A DNA stretch of 35,521 bases from Deltaproteobacteria bacterium (GCA_024276935.1 JAJRWH010000121.1:1-35521), one strand, 5' to 3'. Counted from the first letter of the stretch, positions 1 to 8,837 are shown. Program-made: numbers and translations. Notes: generated by a model from the letters alone, not told the origin.

Positions 1-87
1 CCTGTGGGAATTATCACCGCCTTGCTGGGAGGAGTTTTCTTTCTCTACCTGCTGCGAACCCGCCGCGAAAGGCTATGGCATGGCTGA
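1..87 (+). CDS. FecCD/BtuC-type ABC permease, C-terminal end only
   Basis: This is the last 28 codons of a gene that begins before the window. The visible end reads through a hydrophobic segment (PVGIITALLGGVFFLYLL) and finishes with a basic tail RTRRERLWHG before the TGA at 85-87. A final glycine-rich helix that opens with P(V/I)G and ends in LL followed by arginines is typical of the C-terminus of inner-membrane permeases of the BtuC/FecCD family, which carry vitamin B12, haem or ferric siderophores. The next gene starts 8 bases inside this one, which fits an operon with the ATPase and binding protein that follow. The substrate cannot be read from so short a piece. Confidence 0.8.
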   Translation, partial: PVGIITALLGGVFFLYLLRTRRERLWHG

Positions 88-814
88 GCTCCTGATTGAG
101 CAGCTGAATTTTACCCGCGGTGATTTCCTCCTGAGTCTGCCAACACTCAAGGTTTCCCAGGGTGAAAAACTGGCGATTCTGGGGGAGAATGGCTCAGGTA
201 AAAGTACCCTGCTGCAACTGTTGACCGGACTGCTCAAAACCGCAGAACCGATCAGATATGATCAGCAGTTGCTGCCACAACTGACACCCATTGAACGGGC
301 GCATATTTTTGCCCTGTTGCCACAGCAGGCTGAAGTCATCTTTCCCTTTTCGGTCTTTGAAGTGGTCCTTTTCGGTCGTTTTGCCCGAACCAATGGTCGT
401 CGGCCATCAGAAAATGATCACCAACAGACCCGTGAACTGTTGATTCAGCTGGATCTGACCCGCCTTGAAAAACGCAGTTTCAATCAGCTGTCAGGAGGCG
501 AGCAACGCCGGGTCATGCTGGCCCGTGCGCTCAATCAACAGGCGCAGATCCTGTTTCTCGACGAACCAAACGCCAGTCTTGACGTGCGACACAGCATCGA
601 TATTTTTACCTATCTGCAACAGACCAGTCAGACTGTCATTTCGCCAGTCCATGATATCAATCTGGCCGCACGTTTCTTTGACCGTTTCTGGCTGCTCAAA
701 AATGGCCGCCTGCTGGCAGACGTCGATCGCGCCAATCTGACCACTGACTTACTTTCGGAGACCTATGATGTCCAGGTATCTACTGCTGCTGACAGTTTTA
801 CTTTTTCTCGCTGA
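80..814 (+). CDS. ABC transporter ATP-binding protein, BtuD/FecE type
   Basis: This 244-residue cytoplasmic ATPase would power uptake through the permease encoded just before it. Walker A is GENGSGKST at about residues 35-43, the ABC signature is LSGGEQRR near residue 139, and Walker B with the catalytic glutamate is ILFLDEPNASLD. The usual EPT is EPN here, a mild oddity. The H-loop is in SPVHDINLA near residue 192. The VVLFGR segment before the helical domain is typical of the FecE/BtuD/HmuV group. It overlaps the permease end by 8 bases, and its own end overlaps the binding-protein gene by about 50 bases, so the genes are translated together. The cobalamin gene downstream suggests corrinoid, but haem or siderophore import cannot be excluded. 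Confidence 0.88.
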   Translation: MAELLIEQLNFTRGDFLLSLPTLKVSQGEKLAILGENGSGKSTLLQLLTGLLKTAEPIRYDQQLLPQLTPIERAHIFALLPQQAEVIFPFSVFEVVLFGRFARTNGRRPSENDHQQTRELLIQLDLTRLEKRSFNQLSGGEQRRVMLARALNQQAQILFLDEPNASLDVRHSIDIFTYLQQTSQTVISPVHDINLAARFFDRFWLLKNGRLLADVDRANLTTDLLSETYDVQVSTAADSFTFSR

Positions 815-1553
815 ACCGGTTCTGGCAAAACGGATTGTTGTTCTGGCTCCGGCTGCGGGAGATATCCTGCTGCAACTGGGACTTGAAAAGCAGGTGGTGG
901 GAAAAACCCGCAGTCTCAAGGAGTTTCCCCAGGCCTTGAAGGTCGGTTCGCATATCAAACCCAATGTCGAACTGATCAAAGGGCTGAATCCCGATTTGCT
1001 TATTATTTCATCAAACCGTTTTTTCTCTGAACAGATGAGCGCTGCCGTCGGGGCCGAAACCTTCGTTTACAACCCCCAAACCCTGGCGGAAATCCTGCAG
1101 CAGATCGGCAGCCTGGCCCAATTGACCAGGCAAACCACTGCGGGCAATAAACTGACGCAACGGCTCCGGCGTCAACTGCACGGTCTGCAACGTCTTACAA
1201 CTCGTCCCAAGGTCGTGTATGAAATCAGTTCCATGCCTCTGAGCGTTGCCGGGCAACATAATATTATCAGTGATATCATCCGAGTCGCCGGGGGAACTCC
1301 TCTCGATTTCGGTACACGCAAGATTATCAAATTGGGCCAGGAAGCTATTTTGGCCCACCAACCGGATCTTTACATCTATCAGGTTGGCCCTATGAACCGA
1401 AACCCAACGCCACCCCAGGAACGTGGTGCCTACCAGCGACTGAAGAGTCGTTATCTGAAGGTTGACCAGCTGAAATGGTCCCGTGCCAACAGCCAAAGTT
1501 TTGCCCGGGTGGTGGAGTTGAACAAAATATTGGCTTCAGGCGTTGGGCGTTAG
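765..1553 (+). CDS. Periplasmic substrate-binding protein, BtuF/TroA-like
   Basis: This 262-residue protein has a clear signal peptide (hydrophobic LLLLTVLLFL, likely cut after VLA near residue 21) and no lipobox, so it should be a soluble periplasmic protein. The segments KRIVVLAPAAGDILLQLGL and VELIKGLNPDLLII match the start of the class III binding-protein fold used for B12, haem and ferric chelates. Two ATGs are adjacent at 765 and 768. A GGAG at 757-760 lies 4 and 7 bases from them, so 768 may be the real start. The gene overlaps the ATPase gene by 50 bases. Its last codons and stop lie inside a GGCGTTR heptamer repeat, so the C-terminus may have been altered by that repeat. The substrate is inferred only from context. 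Confidence 0.82.
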   Translation: MMSRYLLLLTVLLFLAEPVLAKRIVVLAPAAGDILLQLGLEKQVVGKTRSLKEFPQALKVGSHIKPNVELIKGLNPDLLIISSNRFFSEQMSAAVGAETFVYNPQTLAEILQQIGSLAQLTRQTTAGNKLTQRLRRQLHGLQRLTTRPKVVYEISSMPLSVAGQHNIISDIIRVAGGTPLDFGTRKIIKLGQEAILAHQPDLYIYQVGPMNRNPTPPQERGAYQRLKSRYLKVDQLKWSRANSQSFARVVELNKILASGVGR

Positions 1554-1566
1554 GCGCTGGGCGTTG
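1539..1566 (+). repeat. GGCGTTR heptamer tandem repeat, four units
   Basis: Four consecutive 7-base units read GGCGTTG, GGCGTTA, GGCGCTG and GGCGTTG. The second unit supplies the TAG stop of the binding-protein gene at 1551-1553. The array then fills part of the gap to the methyltransferase start. Short arrays of this heptamer are, as I recall, scattered between genes in Geobacter/Pelobacter-type genomes. The array does not look like a binding site or a CRISPR. Confidence 0.8.
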
Positions 1567-1614
1567 GCCCAGACTTTGGAATCAAAAACAACTGACAAAA
1601 AGAGCACCAAGACC

Positions 1615-2355
1615 ATGACAACAATAAACCAGGCCCAACCGGGTCACTTTTACGCCATCGGTATCGGCCCCGGCGCCAGTGATCTGCTGACAGTCCGTGC
1701 CGTTGCACTGATCGAATCGGCGGATATTATCCTGTCCCCCCAGGCTGAAGGGACCAACCGTTCCCTGGCGCTTAAGGCCATCAAGCCTTACCTGCATGGT
1801 CAGGATATCCAGACCATTAATTACCAGATGAAACGTGATGGGCAATCGACCAGAGAACGCTGGCAGAACGTTGCTCAAAATGTTCTGACGCATTGTCAGG
1901 CCGGAAAATCAGTAGCAATGATTACCATCGGTGATCCGCTGATTTTTGCCACCACCAGCTACCTGCTCCAGGCGCTGGCCGAAGAGATGGATCCTCGGCA
2001 TATCCAGGTTGTGCCGGGCATCAGCGCTTTTCAGATTGCGGCCAGTCGTTTTCATGATGCCCTGACCCTTCAGGAAGATCGCTTGCTGCTGATGTCTGCC
2101 ACTGACCTTGAGGCTGTGGAAGCCGCACTGACCAACTGTGAAACCCTTGTTCTTTACAAGGCTGGTGGTGTTATCCAGGAACTTCTGAATTTACTCAAGA
2201 AATATCAGCTTCTTGCCGCAGCACGCCTCGTCAGCTGTGCCGAGCAGGGTAAGGGTGATCTGGCCATTGACAACCTCACTGATTTTAACCCCTCGGCAAT
2301 GAGTTATATGACGACCATGATCATCCATTGTGGTCATCGTAACTGGCAGGAATAA
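1615..2355 (+). CDS. cbiL: Cobalt-precorrin-2 C20-methyltransferase
   Basis: This 246-residue SAM-dependent methyltransferase adds the C20 methyl group to the corrin ring precursor in cobalamin synthesis. The N-terminal GIGPGASDLLTVRA loop, the TIGDPLIFATTSYL segment that carries the family GDP motif, and VVPGISAFQIAAS are typical of the tetrapyrrole methylase fold. The combination with YKAGG near residue 180 fits CbiL/CobI rather than CbiF or CbiH. The frame is open from 1543, but that region is the heptamer repeat. The ATG at 1615 gives an N-terminus that matches the family. Its place behind an uptake cassette supports a cobalamin role for the operon. The anaerobic cobalt-first pathway is inferred from the likely host. 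Confidence 0.85.
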   Translation: MTTINQAQPGHFYAIGIGPGASDLLTVRAVALIESADIILSPQAEGTNRSLALKAIKPYLHGQDIQTINYQMKRDGQSTRERWQNVAQNVLTHCQAGKSVAMITIGDPLIFATTSYLLQALAEEMDPRHIQVVPGISAFQIAASRFHDALTLQEDRLLLMSATDLEAVEAALTNCETLVLYKAGGVIQELLNLLKKYQLLAAARLVSCAEQGKGDLAIDNLTDFNPSAMSYMTTMIIHCGHRNWQE

Positions 2356-2397
2356 TTTACAAAACTGGTTCAAGCCGCATTCACGGGAGAATTCCAG

Positions 2398-3306
2398 ATG
2401 CGTTATTGTTGGATCCTATGGCTGATCATACTCATCTTTTCGACAACGGCCAGCGCCGCTGAATTCAGACAGGGTTCAGATGAAACCCTGCGTGCCGCAT
2501 CCGGCCAGCTGATCGACCAAAGACGTCAGCAGGACAAGCAACTCTCCCGCCATCCCTTGTCTCTGGTCTCACATAAACCGAACTATCTGATCGGCAGTTA
2601 TTATTTCACCAAACCGCAGTCAACTCCCTTCGAATCACAGTTTCCGGACAGTGATATCAGTATCGACCCCGTTGAACTTAAGTTTCAGCTCAGTCTGAAA
2701 ACCCTGTTATTTTCTGACCTTTTCGGTCAGACGGGTGATCTGTGGGTTGGCTACACCAACCGCAGTTTTTGGCAGGCTTTCAACAACAGTCGCTCTTCCC
2801 CCTTTCGGGAAACCAATCATGAACCCGAAGCCTGGTTCGATTTTGCAACCGACCGTCAGCTCGGCCCGGTCCGGTTCAAGGGGGTCAACCTTGGCATGGT
2901 TCACCAATCAAATGGCAAATGGGGTGAAACCTCTCGTAGCTGGAACCGGATTTTTGGTCTTTTTATGTTCCAGAAGGACAATCTCTACTTTGCCATCAAA
3001 CCCTGGTGGCGTATTTCTGAATCACGTGCCGATGATGACAACCCCGACATTGGCAAACATATGGGAAACTTTGAATTCTATGCCCTTGAAGAATGGCGTA
3101 ACCAAACCCTGGGAATCATGATTCGTAACAATCTGCGCCCTGACAAGAATAACCACGGGGCACTGCAAATCGACTATACCTTTCCTCTGCACAATCAACT
3201 CCGTGGCTATATCCAATGGTTCTCTGGCTACGGTGAGAGCCTGATTGACTATGATCACGAAGTCAACACCTTGGGGATTGGAATCATGCTCGCCAACTGG
3301 TTGTAG
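2398..3306 (+). CDS. pldA: Outer-membrane phospholipase A
   Basis: This 302-residue protein is exported (signal peptide cut near TASAA, residues 18-20) and should form the 12-strand OMPLA barrel, which hydrolyses acyl chains of phospholipids that appear in the outer leaflet. The catalytic residues stand out: H168 and S170 in VHQSNG, and N182 in TSRSWNR. Their spacing (+2, +14) is the same as H142/S144/N156 of E. coli PldA. SSPFRETNHEPE, KPWWR, DDNPDIGKHMG and SGYGESLIDYDH are further conserved blocks. The length fits the family. GGGAG at about 2383-2390 is a plausible ribosome site. It lies 42 bases after cbiL and 97 bases before the next gene on the same strand. Confidence 0.93.
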   Translation: MRYCWILWLIILIFSTTASAAEFRQGSDETLRAASGQLIDQRRQQDKQLSRHPLSLVSHKPNYLIGSYYFTKPQSTPFESQFPDSDISIDPVELKFQLSLKTLLFSDLFGQTGDLWVGYTNRSFWQAFNNSRSSPFRETNHEPEAWFDFATDRQLGPVRFKGVNLGMVHQSNGKWGETSRSWNRIFGLFMFQKDNLYFAIKPWWRISESRADDDNPDIGKHMGNFEFYALEEWRNQTLGIMIRNNLRPDKNNHGALQIDYTFPLHNQLRGYIQWFSGYGESLIDYDHEVNTLGIGIMLANWL

Positions 3307-3403
3307 ATCCAGATCCATGGCGATAACTGGCCAACTATGAATTTTACTGATATTCTCCTATGAACTATCGGAAAATCCTTTTCAAACCTTCTCCGGGGAC
3401 ATC

Positions 3404-5002
3404 ATGGACCATCGCTATCGCCTTTATCCATTCCAGATTTCTGTTGCCTTGACCCTTGCCTTTCTGCTGGCGGGATATTTCTTTCCTCTGGCGCTGTTTC
3501 CAGCAGCCATCTGTGCCGCACTGGTTGTGCTCGGCCTTTACGATCAGGGGCAAAAAAAGCACAGCCTGATGCGCAATTATCCTATCTGGGGACGGATGCG
3601 TTATGTCATTGAGGGTTTGGGACCGGCTCTTCGGCAATATATTGTTGAAGACAACCGCGAGGGGGCCCCCTACAATCGTGACATCCGCTCGCTGGTTTAC
3701 CAACGGGCCAAGAATATCGAAGCCAAAAAAGCTTTCGGAACTGAACTTGATGTCTACTGCCCGACCCATAACTGGATGGGGCACTCGATGGCTCCCTGTG
3801 ATGTGGCCAACGACCTGCCCCGGGTCACCATTGGCGGCCCTGACTGTCAACAACCCTATTCGGCATCGCTGCTGAACATTTCGGCCATGAGCTTCGGCTC
3901 GCTCAGTGCCAACGCGATCCGTGCCTTAAACACCGGGGCGGAAAAAGGCAACTTTTACCACACCACAGGTGAAGGCGGAATCAGTCGTTATCACAAGGAA
4001 CCCGGCGGCGCCCTCTGCTGGCAGATTGGCAGTGGTTACTTTGGCTGCCGTACAGGTGAAGGCAAGTTTTCACCCGATCTTTTTGCGCTGAACTCTCGTC
4101 TTGAACAAGTCAAAATGATCGAAATCAAACTTTCCCAGGGTGCCAAACCGGGACACGGCGGCATTCTCCCCGCAGCCAAAATTACTGCAGAAATCGCTGA
4201 AACCCGGCATATCCCGATGGGAGTCGACTGCATTTCCCCTGCGTATCATTCTGCATTTTCCACCCCTGTTGAATTGCTTGAGTTTGTTGGCAAGTTGCGC
4301 GAACTTTCCGCTGGCAAGCCGATTGGCTTCAAATTTTGTCTCGGCCAACCCTGGGAGTTTCTCGCTATCTGCAAAGCCATGATCTCAACTGGCATCAAAC
4401 CAGATTTCATCGTTGTCGATGGTGCCGAAGGAGGTACCGGTGCGGCACCACTTGAATTTGCCAACCGTCTCGGGTTTCCCTTGCGCGAAGGGCTGACCTT
4501 TGTCCACAACGCCCTGATCGGTACCGGACTGCGCGAGCACATCAAACTGGGGGCCAGCGGCAAAATTGCAACCGCCGCAAATATGGCCGGGGCTCTTGCT
4601 TTCGGGGCAGATTTCTGCCTGGCAGCACGCGCTTTTATGTTTGGACTCGGTTGTATTCAGGCTCAGGAATGCCACACCAACGCTTGTCCCGTCGGAGTAG
4701 CTACCCAGGACAAACAGCTGCAAAAAGGCCTGGTCGTGGCAGACAAAGCCGAACGCGTCTACAATTTTCATCGCAACAGCTTGCGCGTCCTCAATGAGAT
4801 TACCGCAGCCATCGGCCTGGAACACCCGGAGATGCTGCAACCACATGATGTTTTTCAACGCACCGGTGTCGTCGGCATCCAGACCTACGCCGAGCTTTAT
4901 ACCCGACTGGAAAATGGAGAACTACTCAACGGCACCGAGCATCCGATCTATGCCCGTTACTGGCTGATGGCTCAGGCCGAAAGTTTCAAACCAGCCTACT
5001 GA
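3404..5002 (+). CDS. Membrane-anchored FMN glutamate-synthase-like protein
   Basis: This 532-residue protein matches the FMN-binding central domain of glutamate synthase but lacks the N-terminal glutaminase and C-terminal domains. Residues about 8-48 form one or two membrane helices, which would tether the rest to the cytoplasmic face. The FMN barrel is seen in SAMSFGSLSANAIRALN, GEGGIS, KLSQGAKPGHGG, DGAEGGTGAAPLEF and ASGKIATAANMAGALAFGAD. The 3Fe-4S cysteines are C417, C423 and C428, spaced CX5CX4C as in GltB, followed by PVGVATQD. Such stand-alone proteins (YerD type) are common, but their ammonia source and electron donor are not settled, so a glutamate-forming role is only likely. No partner subunit lies nearby. 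The start at 3404 has a weak GGGG site. Confidence 0.85.
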   Translation: MDHRYRLYPFQISVALTLAFLLAGYFFPLALFPAAICAALVVLGLYDQGQKKHSLMRNYPIWGRMRYVIEGLGPALRQYIVEDNREGAPYNRDIRSLVYQRAKNIEAKKAFGTELDVYCPTHNWMGHSMAPCDVANDLPRVTIGGPDCQQPYSASLLNISAMSFGSLSANAIRALNTGAEKGNFYHTTGEGGISRYHKEPGGALCWQIGSGYFGCRTGEGKFSPDLFALNSRLEQVKMIEIKLSQGAKPGHGGILPAAKITAEIAETRHIPMGVDCISPAYHSAFSTPVELLEFVGKLRELSAGKPIGFKFCLGQPWEFLAICKAMISTGIKPDFIVVDGAEGGTGAAPLEFANRLGFPLREGLTFVHNALIGTGLREHIKLGASGKIATAANMAGALAFGADFCLAARAFMFGLGCIQAQECHTNACPVGVATQDKQLQKGLVVADKAERVYNFHRNSLRVLNEITAAIGLEHPEMLQPHDVFQRTGVVGIQTYAELYTRLENGELLNGTEHPIYARYWLMAQAESFKPAY

Positions 5003-5063
5003 ACAGAGACCCTTGCCAATAACCTGAATTGACCCGTATCAAAGCCCCCAAAGGATTAAGACC

Positions 5064-6269
5064 ATGAACAACGAAACATCTGAATTCGATGACGAACAAA
5101 CCGATGAAGATTTTGCAACACTGCTTGAAAAAAGTATGGGCGGGACAACCCGGCTCGAACTGGGACAGAAAACAGAGGCCAGAGTCCTGCAAATCGGTTC
5201 AGACTGGATGTTTCTGGACATTGGTCAAAAGGGAGAAGGTATCCTCGACGTCAAAGAATTACAGGATGACCAGGGTGAGATAACAGTCGCAGTCGGCGAC
5301 ACAATCTCTGCCTACTTCATCTCACGCGAAGGCGGGGAGATGCGTTTCACCACCCGCCTCGGTGGTGGAAGTACCGGTACCGCCCAGTTTGAAGAGGCCT
5401 GGCGCAGCGGGATCCCGGTTGATGGTCGGGTTGAAAAAGAGATCAAGGGTGGCTATGAGATCAAACTGCCCGGCAATGTTCGCGCCTTTTGTCCCTACTC
5501 ACAGATTGCCCTGCGTCGCCCGGAAAACCTGGAAGAGGTCATTGAGCAGTCCTTTCCCTTCAAAATCAGCAAATTCGAAGAACAGGGACGGAACATCGTC
5601 GTGTCACGTCGTGAGCTGCTTGAGGAAGAACGTCGCGAGCTCCGCGAAGAGCTGAAGAAAACCCTTAAAGAAGGGATGCTGGTGAAAGGGACCGTTACCT
5701 CAATTCGTGATTTTGGCGCCTTTATCGATATTGGTGCTATTGAAGGTCTATTGCCGATCTCTGAAGTTGCCTATGGCCGGGTCGAAGACCTGAGTGAGAT
5801 ATTGCAAGTCGGACAACAGCTGGAACTGGCCGTCAAACGGGTCGACTGGGAAGAAAACAAGTTTTCATTCAGCCTGCGCGAAACCCTGGCCGACCCCTGG
5901 ACCGGTGTCTCCGACAAATACCCGGTCGGCTCCCAGCTGAGCGGCAAGGTCTCACGCCTCACCCAGTTTGGTGCTTTTGTCACCCTTGAAGAAGGGATTG
6001 ACGGACTGGTTCACATTTCCAAACTCGGCGAAGGCCGCCGCATCAATCATCCTCGTGAAGTGCTCAAGCCTGGCCAGACTCTCTCGGTTTCGGTCGAAAA
6101 GGTCAATATTGCAGAACGACGTATTTCCCTGGTTCCAACTGCCGCTGCTGAAGAGAGTAGCGAAAGATCCTGGTCTGACCAGCCGGTCAGCAGCGGAATG
6201 GGCACATTCGGTGATCTTCTAAAGGCGAGTCAGGAGAAAAAAAACAATAAGAGAAAAAAACGCCCATAA
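5064..6269 (+). CDS. Four-domain S1 RNA-binding protein
   Basis: This 401-residue cytoplasmic protein holds four S1 (OB-fold) domains, at about residues 34-98, 118-183, 204-272 and 288-358. Domains 3 and 4 are the most typical, with GTVTSIRDFGAFIDIG...EGLLPISEV and GKVSRLTQFGAFVTLEEGIDGLVHISK. Ribosomal protein S1 of proteobacteria usually has six domains and about 550 residues, so this is more likely a shorter S1-like regulator or paralogue than the main S1. The tail is lysine-rich (KKNNKRKKRP), which could help RNA binding. AAAGGA sits before the ATG. The gene ends directly at a terminator. It shares no obvious pathway with the flavoprotein 61 bases upstream. Confidence 0.85.
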   Translation: MNNETSEFDDEQTDEDFATLLEKSMGGTTRLELGQKTEARVLQIGSDWMFLDIGQKGEGILDVKELQDDQGEITVAVGDTISAYFISREGGEMRFTTRLGGGSTGTAQFEEAWRSGIPVDGRVEKEIKGGYEIKLPGNVRAFCPYSQIALRRPENLEEVIEQSFPFKISKFEEQGRNIVVSRRELLEEERRELREELKKTLKEGMLVKGTVTSIRDFGAFIDIGAIEGLLPISEVAYGRVEDLSEILQVGQQLELAVKRVDWEENKFSFSLRETLADPWTGVSDKYPVGSQLSGKVSRLTQFGAFVTLEEGIDGLVHISKLGEGRRINHPREVLKPGQTLSVSVEKVNIAERRISLVPTAAAEESSERSWSDQPVSSGMGTFGDLLKASQEKKNNKRKKRP

Positions 6270-6301
6270 AAAAGGGACGCCGTTCTCGACGTCCCTTTTT
6301 T
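6268..6301. terminator. Bidirectional intrinsic terminator
   Basis: Stem GGGACG (6274-6279) pairs with CGTCCC (6290-6295) around a 10-base loop, with six A on the left and six T on the right. The A/T runs make it work for the S1 gene on the + strand and for the lipoprotein gene ending at 6323 on the - strand. It overlaps the S1 stop codon. Confidence 0.9.
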
Positions 6302-6322
6302 ATGGCAATTCAACCCGTTGGT

Positions 6323-8554
6323 TTACTGCGTCATATAGGCCTCACCAATTTCAGTGATTGTTCCTGTTCCATCAGCCTGATCACTGATGGCATAGAGGGC
6401 TTTTGTCCCCCCAATCGGCCAGACGATATCGATATAACCTCCACCGGTCAAAGCTCCGTGGATCTGATAAACTCCGTAGGTGCCGGAGGGAGGCACATCG
6501 ACGGTCAGCGTCGAAGTCGCTGTTGTCCCACCACCTGGAGTCGCCACCAGGGTCGCAGAGCCGGAGCTGGATCCTGAAGGGGCTGTTATAGTTAAGCTTC
6601 CTGAGGTATAGGCATTGGCGAAACTGCTGTAATCACTGGCATATTGAACCCTTGCCAGAAAATTCAACCGGCCCGAAAAACTTGGCGTGGTGGTATCGGC
6701 CTGATTATGGACAAAACCGATGAAGGTACTGGGGAAATTACGCATTTGAAGCGATGAGGCGCCCGGAACAGTCCCCCCCATAATTTCTTCGCCCTGCATC
6801 GCACCAGATTCGAAAAATTCAACCACCCGAATATGATCATCCGCCCCACCAGAAACCATCTGGTTGGTGGCAAAATCATCTGAATCATCCTTTTTCATAA
6901 TAAACATACTGCCCTGGAAGACCATCAACTCAGGAGCAGCACTGGTCGAGTTGGGATCCCAATAGCCGTTTCCAACTGTTACGGAACCGGGAATAACCAT
7001 CGGAGCACCAATATCAGACGGCGTCAACCCTTCTGACAACGCGTTGGAGCGTGGATTGCCCGGCATCCCCGGATGAATATTTGCCGTAGTCACATCATGG
7101 GTTGCCCCGGCCGTAAAACCACTGGGCGCCAGACTGTCTACCTTGGACAAATAAGACTCGCCGACACTTTCCACCTTACCAGTGGCATTAGGAACGTAAA
7201 AATAGATCCCACGCCGTAAGCCAACTGCCGTGGCGACATATGTTTTGTCACCACCGCCACCGGCATCAAACTCAAAAACCAGCAGGTTGGTTGGAACCGG
7301 GATGCTGTCTGACGACTTGATATATTTTCCTGCCAAAAAAGGCAGACTGCTTGACAAACCACTGCTGGCTGCAACCGAACCGGCATCAGTTCTTAACGTC
7401 ATTGCGCTCATCGTTGCTGTTCCCGCACTGGTGTCAACAGCTGTAACCGCAACCTGTCCCCAGGAGACCCGCGGCGGGGTTGCTCCGCTGTTAAAGATAT
7501 CCCGTGCCACAACATTCATCAGTCCCGTTGAAGACCCCGGGGTATAGAAATCATTGACGAAACTATTAAGCCCGGTCGTATCGATACCCGTTGTAGGGAT
7601 TAAAGAACCGACCCATACCCCTTTGGTCACACCTACCGGAGTCGTTGTTAAATCAACATCGGTAAAGTTACCGGCCACGCTTCCGTTCAGGCCGATATTA
7701 CCGACAATCCGGGTAATATTGTTCGGATTTGTCAGGTTATCGACAATATCAAACAACATACTGGATCCAGAGATTTTACCCTTGAAATACTGACCAGTCG
7801 TCAGGCTACTGATATCTCCGTTGGCATCGACCCGAATTGAGGCTTCGATATACATCCCATTGGACGGATTCACCAGATCAGCAATACTGCTCAAGGTTTG
7901 GGTGCCTACGGCACTTTCATCGATACTTATGACGAACATTTTGTAATCGCCCGCCGAAATCGTTCCGCCGATGGTTCCCGCAGTCAGTTTTTTGAATGCG
8001 GCCGTTTTAAGCCCGGTGTTGGCTGAACTTGAAGGATCTTCATACAACCCGTTGGTGCCAGTATTTGAGCTTAGCCCAAAAGCGGTTCGAGCATTTCCCT
8101 GGGCGGCAGATAGACTATCCCCTTTTGAAACCCGATCAAAAACGTCATCGGTCAGGGGCGTGATGTTGAACGAAGACAACCCGTTCGCACCGGTGGTATT
8201 ACCGACAAACAACATCGTCGGAGCCGCCAGACCGGTATCGATATCGATCCCTCCGGTAGATTTGATGTAAATGGGATCGGGGGCTGTCGTCACAGTCAAC
8301 GTTACATCAAACGCCCCTTGTGAATCTGTTGTCCCCGAACCAACCTCGGTGGTCATTGCCTGATCACTGTAAAGAGTCAAGGTTGCTCCACTGACCTTGC
8401 CATCGATAACGGCACCGGAAAGGGTCGCACTTGAAGCTGTCGTTGATGTTGACCCTCCCCCACCACCACAGGCAGCAAGGCCTGTCAACATCACAGCTGT
8501 CAACATGAGACAAAAAAAGTGTTTCGTAGAGTTTTTCCACCAATTGAAGCTCAT
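6323..8554 (-). CDS. Large secreted lipoprotein of unknown function
   Basis: This 743-residue protein starts best at the ATG at 8554, which has AAAGGAG 7-8 bases upstream; the frame is open 8 codons further. A lipoprotein signal ends in the lipobox LAAC with C29 as the lipidated residue, followed by a Gly/Ser/Thr-rich tether. Residues about 42-90 (SGAVIDGKVSGATLTLYSD) look like a small beta-sandwich adhesion-type domain. The rest is rich in Gly, Ser, Thr and beta-prone segments, with hydrophobic GIYFYVPN and GVYQIHGAL stretches, and I recognise no catalytic motif. It has no cysteine after C29 in the parts I read, which fits an exported protein. It stands alone, facing away from the radical SAM gene. 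Function unknown; a surface or outer-membrane-associated protein is likely. Confidence 0.8.
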   Translation of the reverse strand: MSFNWWKNSTKHFFCLMLTAVMLTGLAACGGGGGSTSTTASSATLSGAVIDGKVSGATLTLYSDQAMTTEVGSGTTDSQGAFDVTLTVTTAPDPIYIKSTGGIDIDTGLAAPTMLFVGNTTGANGLSSFNITPLTDDVFDRVSKGDSLSAAQGNARTAFGLSSNTGTNGLYEDPSSSANTGLKTAAFKKLTAGTIGGTISAGDYKMFVISIDESAVGTQTLSSIADLVNPSNGMYIEASIRVDANGDISSLTTGQYFKGKISGSSMLFDIVDNLTNPNNITRIVGNIGLNGSVAGNFTDVDLTTTPVGVTKGVWVGSLIPTTGIDTTGLNSFVNDFYTPGSSTGLMNVVARDIFNSGATPPRVSWGQVAVTAVDTSAGTATMSAMTLRTDAGSVAASSGLSSSLPFLAGKYIKSSDSIPVPTNLLVFEFDAGGGGDKTYVATAVGLRRGIYFYVPNATGKVESVGESYLSKVDSLAPSGFTAGATHDVTTANIHPGMPGNPRSNALSEGLTPSDIGAPMVIPGSVTVGNGYWDPNSTSAAPELMVFQGSMFIMKKDDSDDFATNQMVSGGADDHIRVVEFFESGAMQGEEIMGGTVPGASSLQMRNFPSTFIGFVHNQADTTTPSFSGRLNFLARVQYASDYSSFANAYTSGSLTITAPSGSSSGSATLVATPGGGTTATSTLTVDVPPSGTYGVYQIHGALTGGGYIDIVWPIGGTKALYAISDQADGTGTITEIGEAYMTQ

Positions 8555-8689
8555 TTCCTGCTCCTTTCTTCGATCCATTTAAACGATGATTTATGAAATT
8601 CAGGAGTTAGAGGTTTTATCCAGAGTCAGGGAACAACCATATCTAGCAAAGCTGGTTTTGCAAGCAATTTTAATAAAACAACAATAACC

Positions 8690-8723
8690 ACATAAAATAA
8701 ATTATATGTACTTAATTTTATGT
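8690..8723. promoter_or_regulatory. AT-rich inverted repeat between divergent genes
   Basis: ACATAAAAT (8690-8698) is repeated in reverse as ATTTTATGT (8715-8723), 16 bases apart, in the 283-base gap between the divergent lipoprotein and radical SAM genes. The two centres are 25 bases apart. The position would suit an operator serving both genes. The region is AT-rich, so chance is possible. Confidence 0.35.
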
Positions 8724-8837
8724 AAAAAATAAAATCTGTTTCCGGGTATCAGCAATTACTGCGTCATTCAGTTTATGTTGATTGCCTGCAAACGGATGAG
8801 CGTGATATGACAAGATAAAAAGAAGGAGAAAACAACA

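Noticed and set aside
1539-1566. Heptamer repeat as a CRISPR or protein-binding array
   Set aside because: The units are contiguous without spacers and overlap a coding end, so a simple tandem repeat is the better reading.
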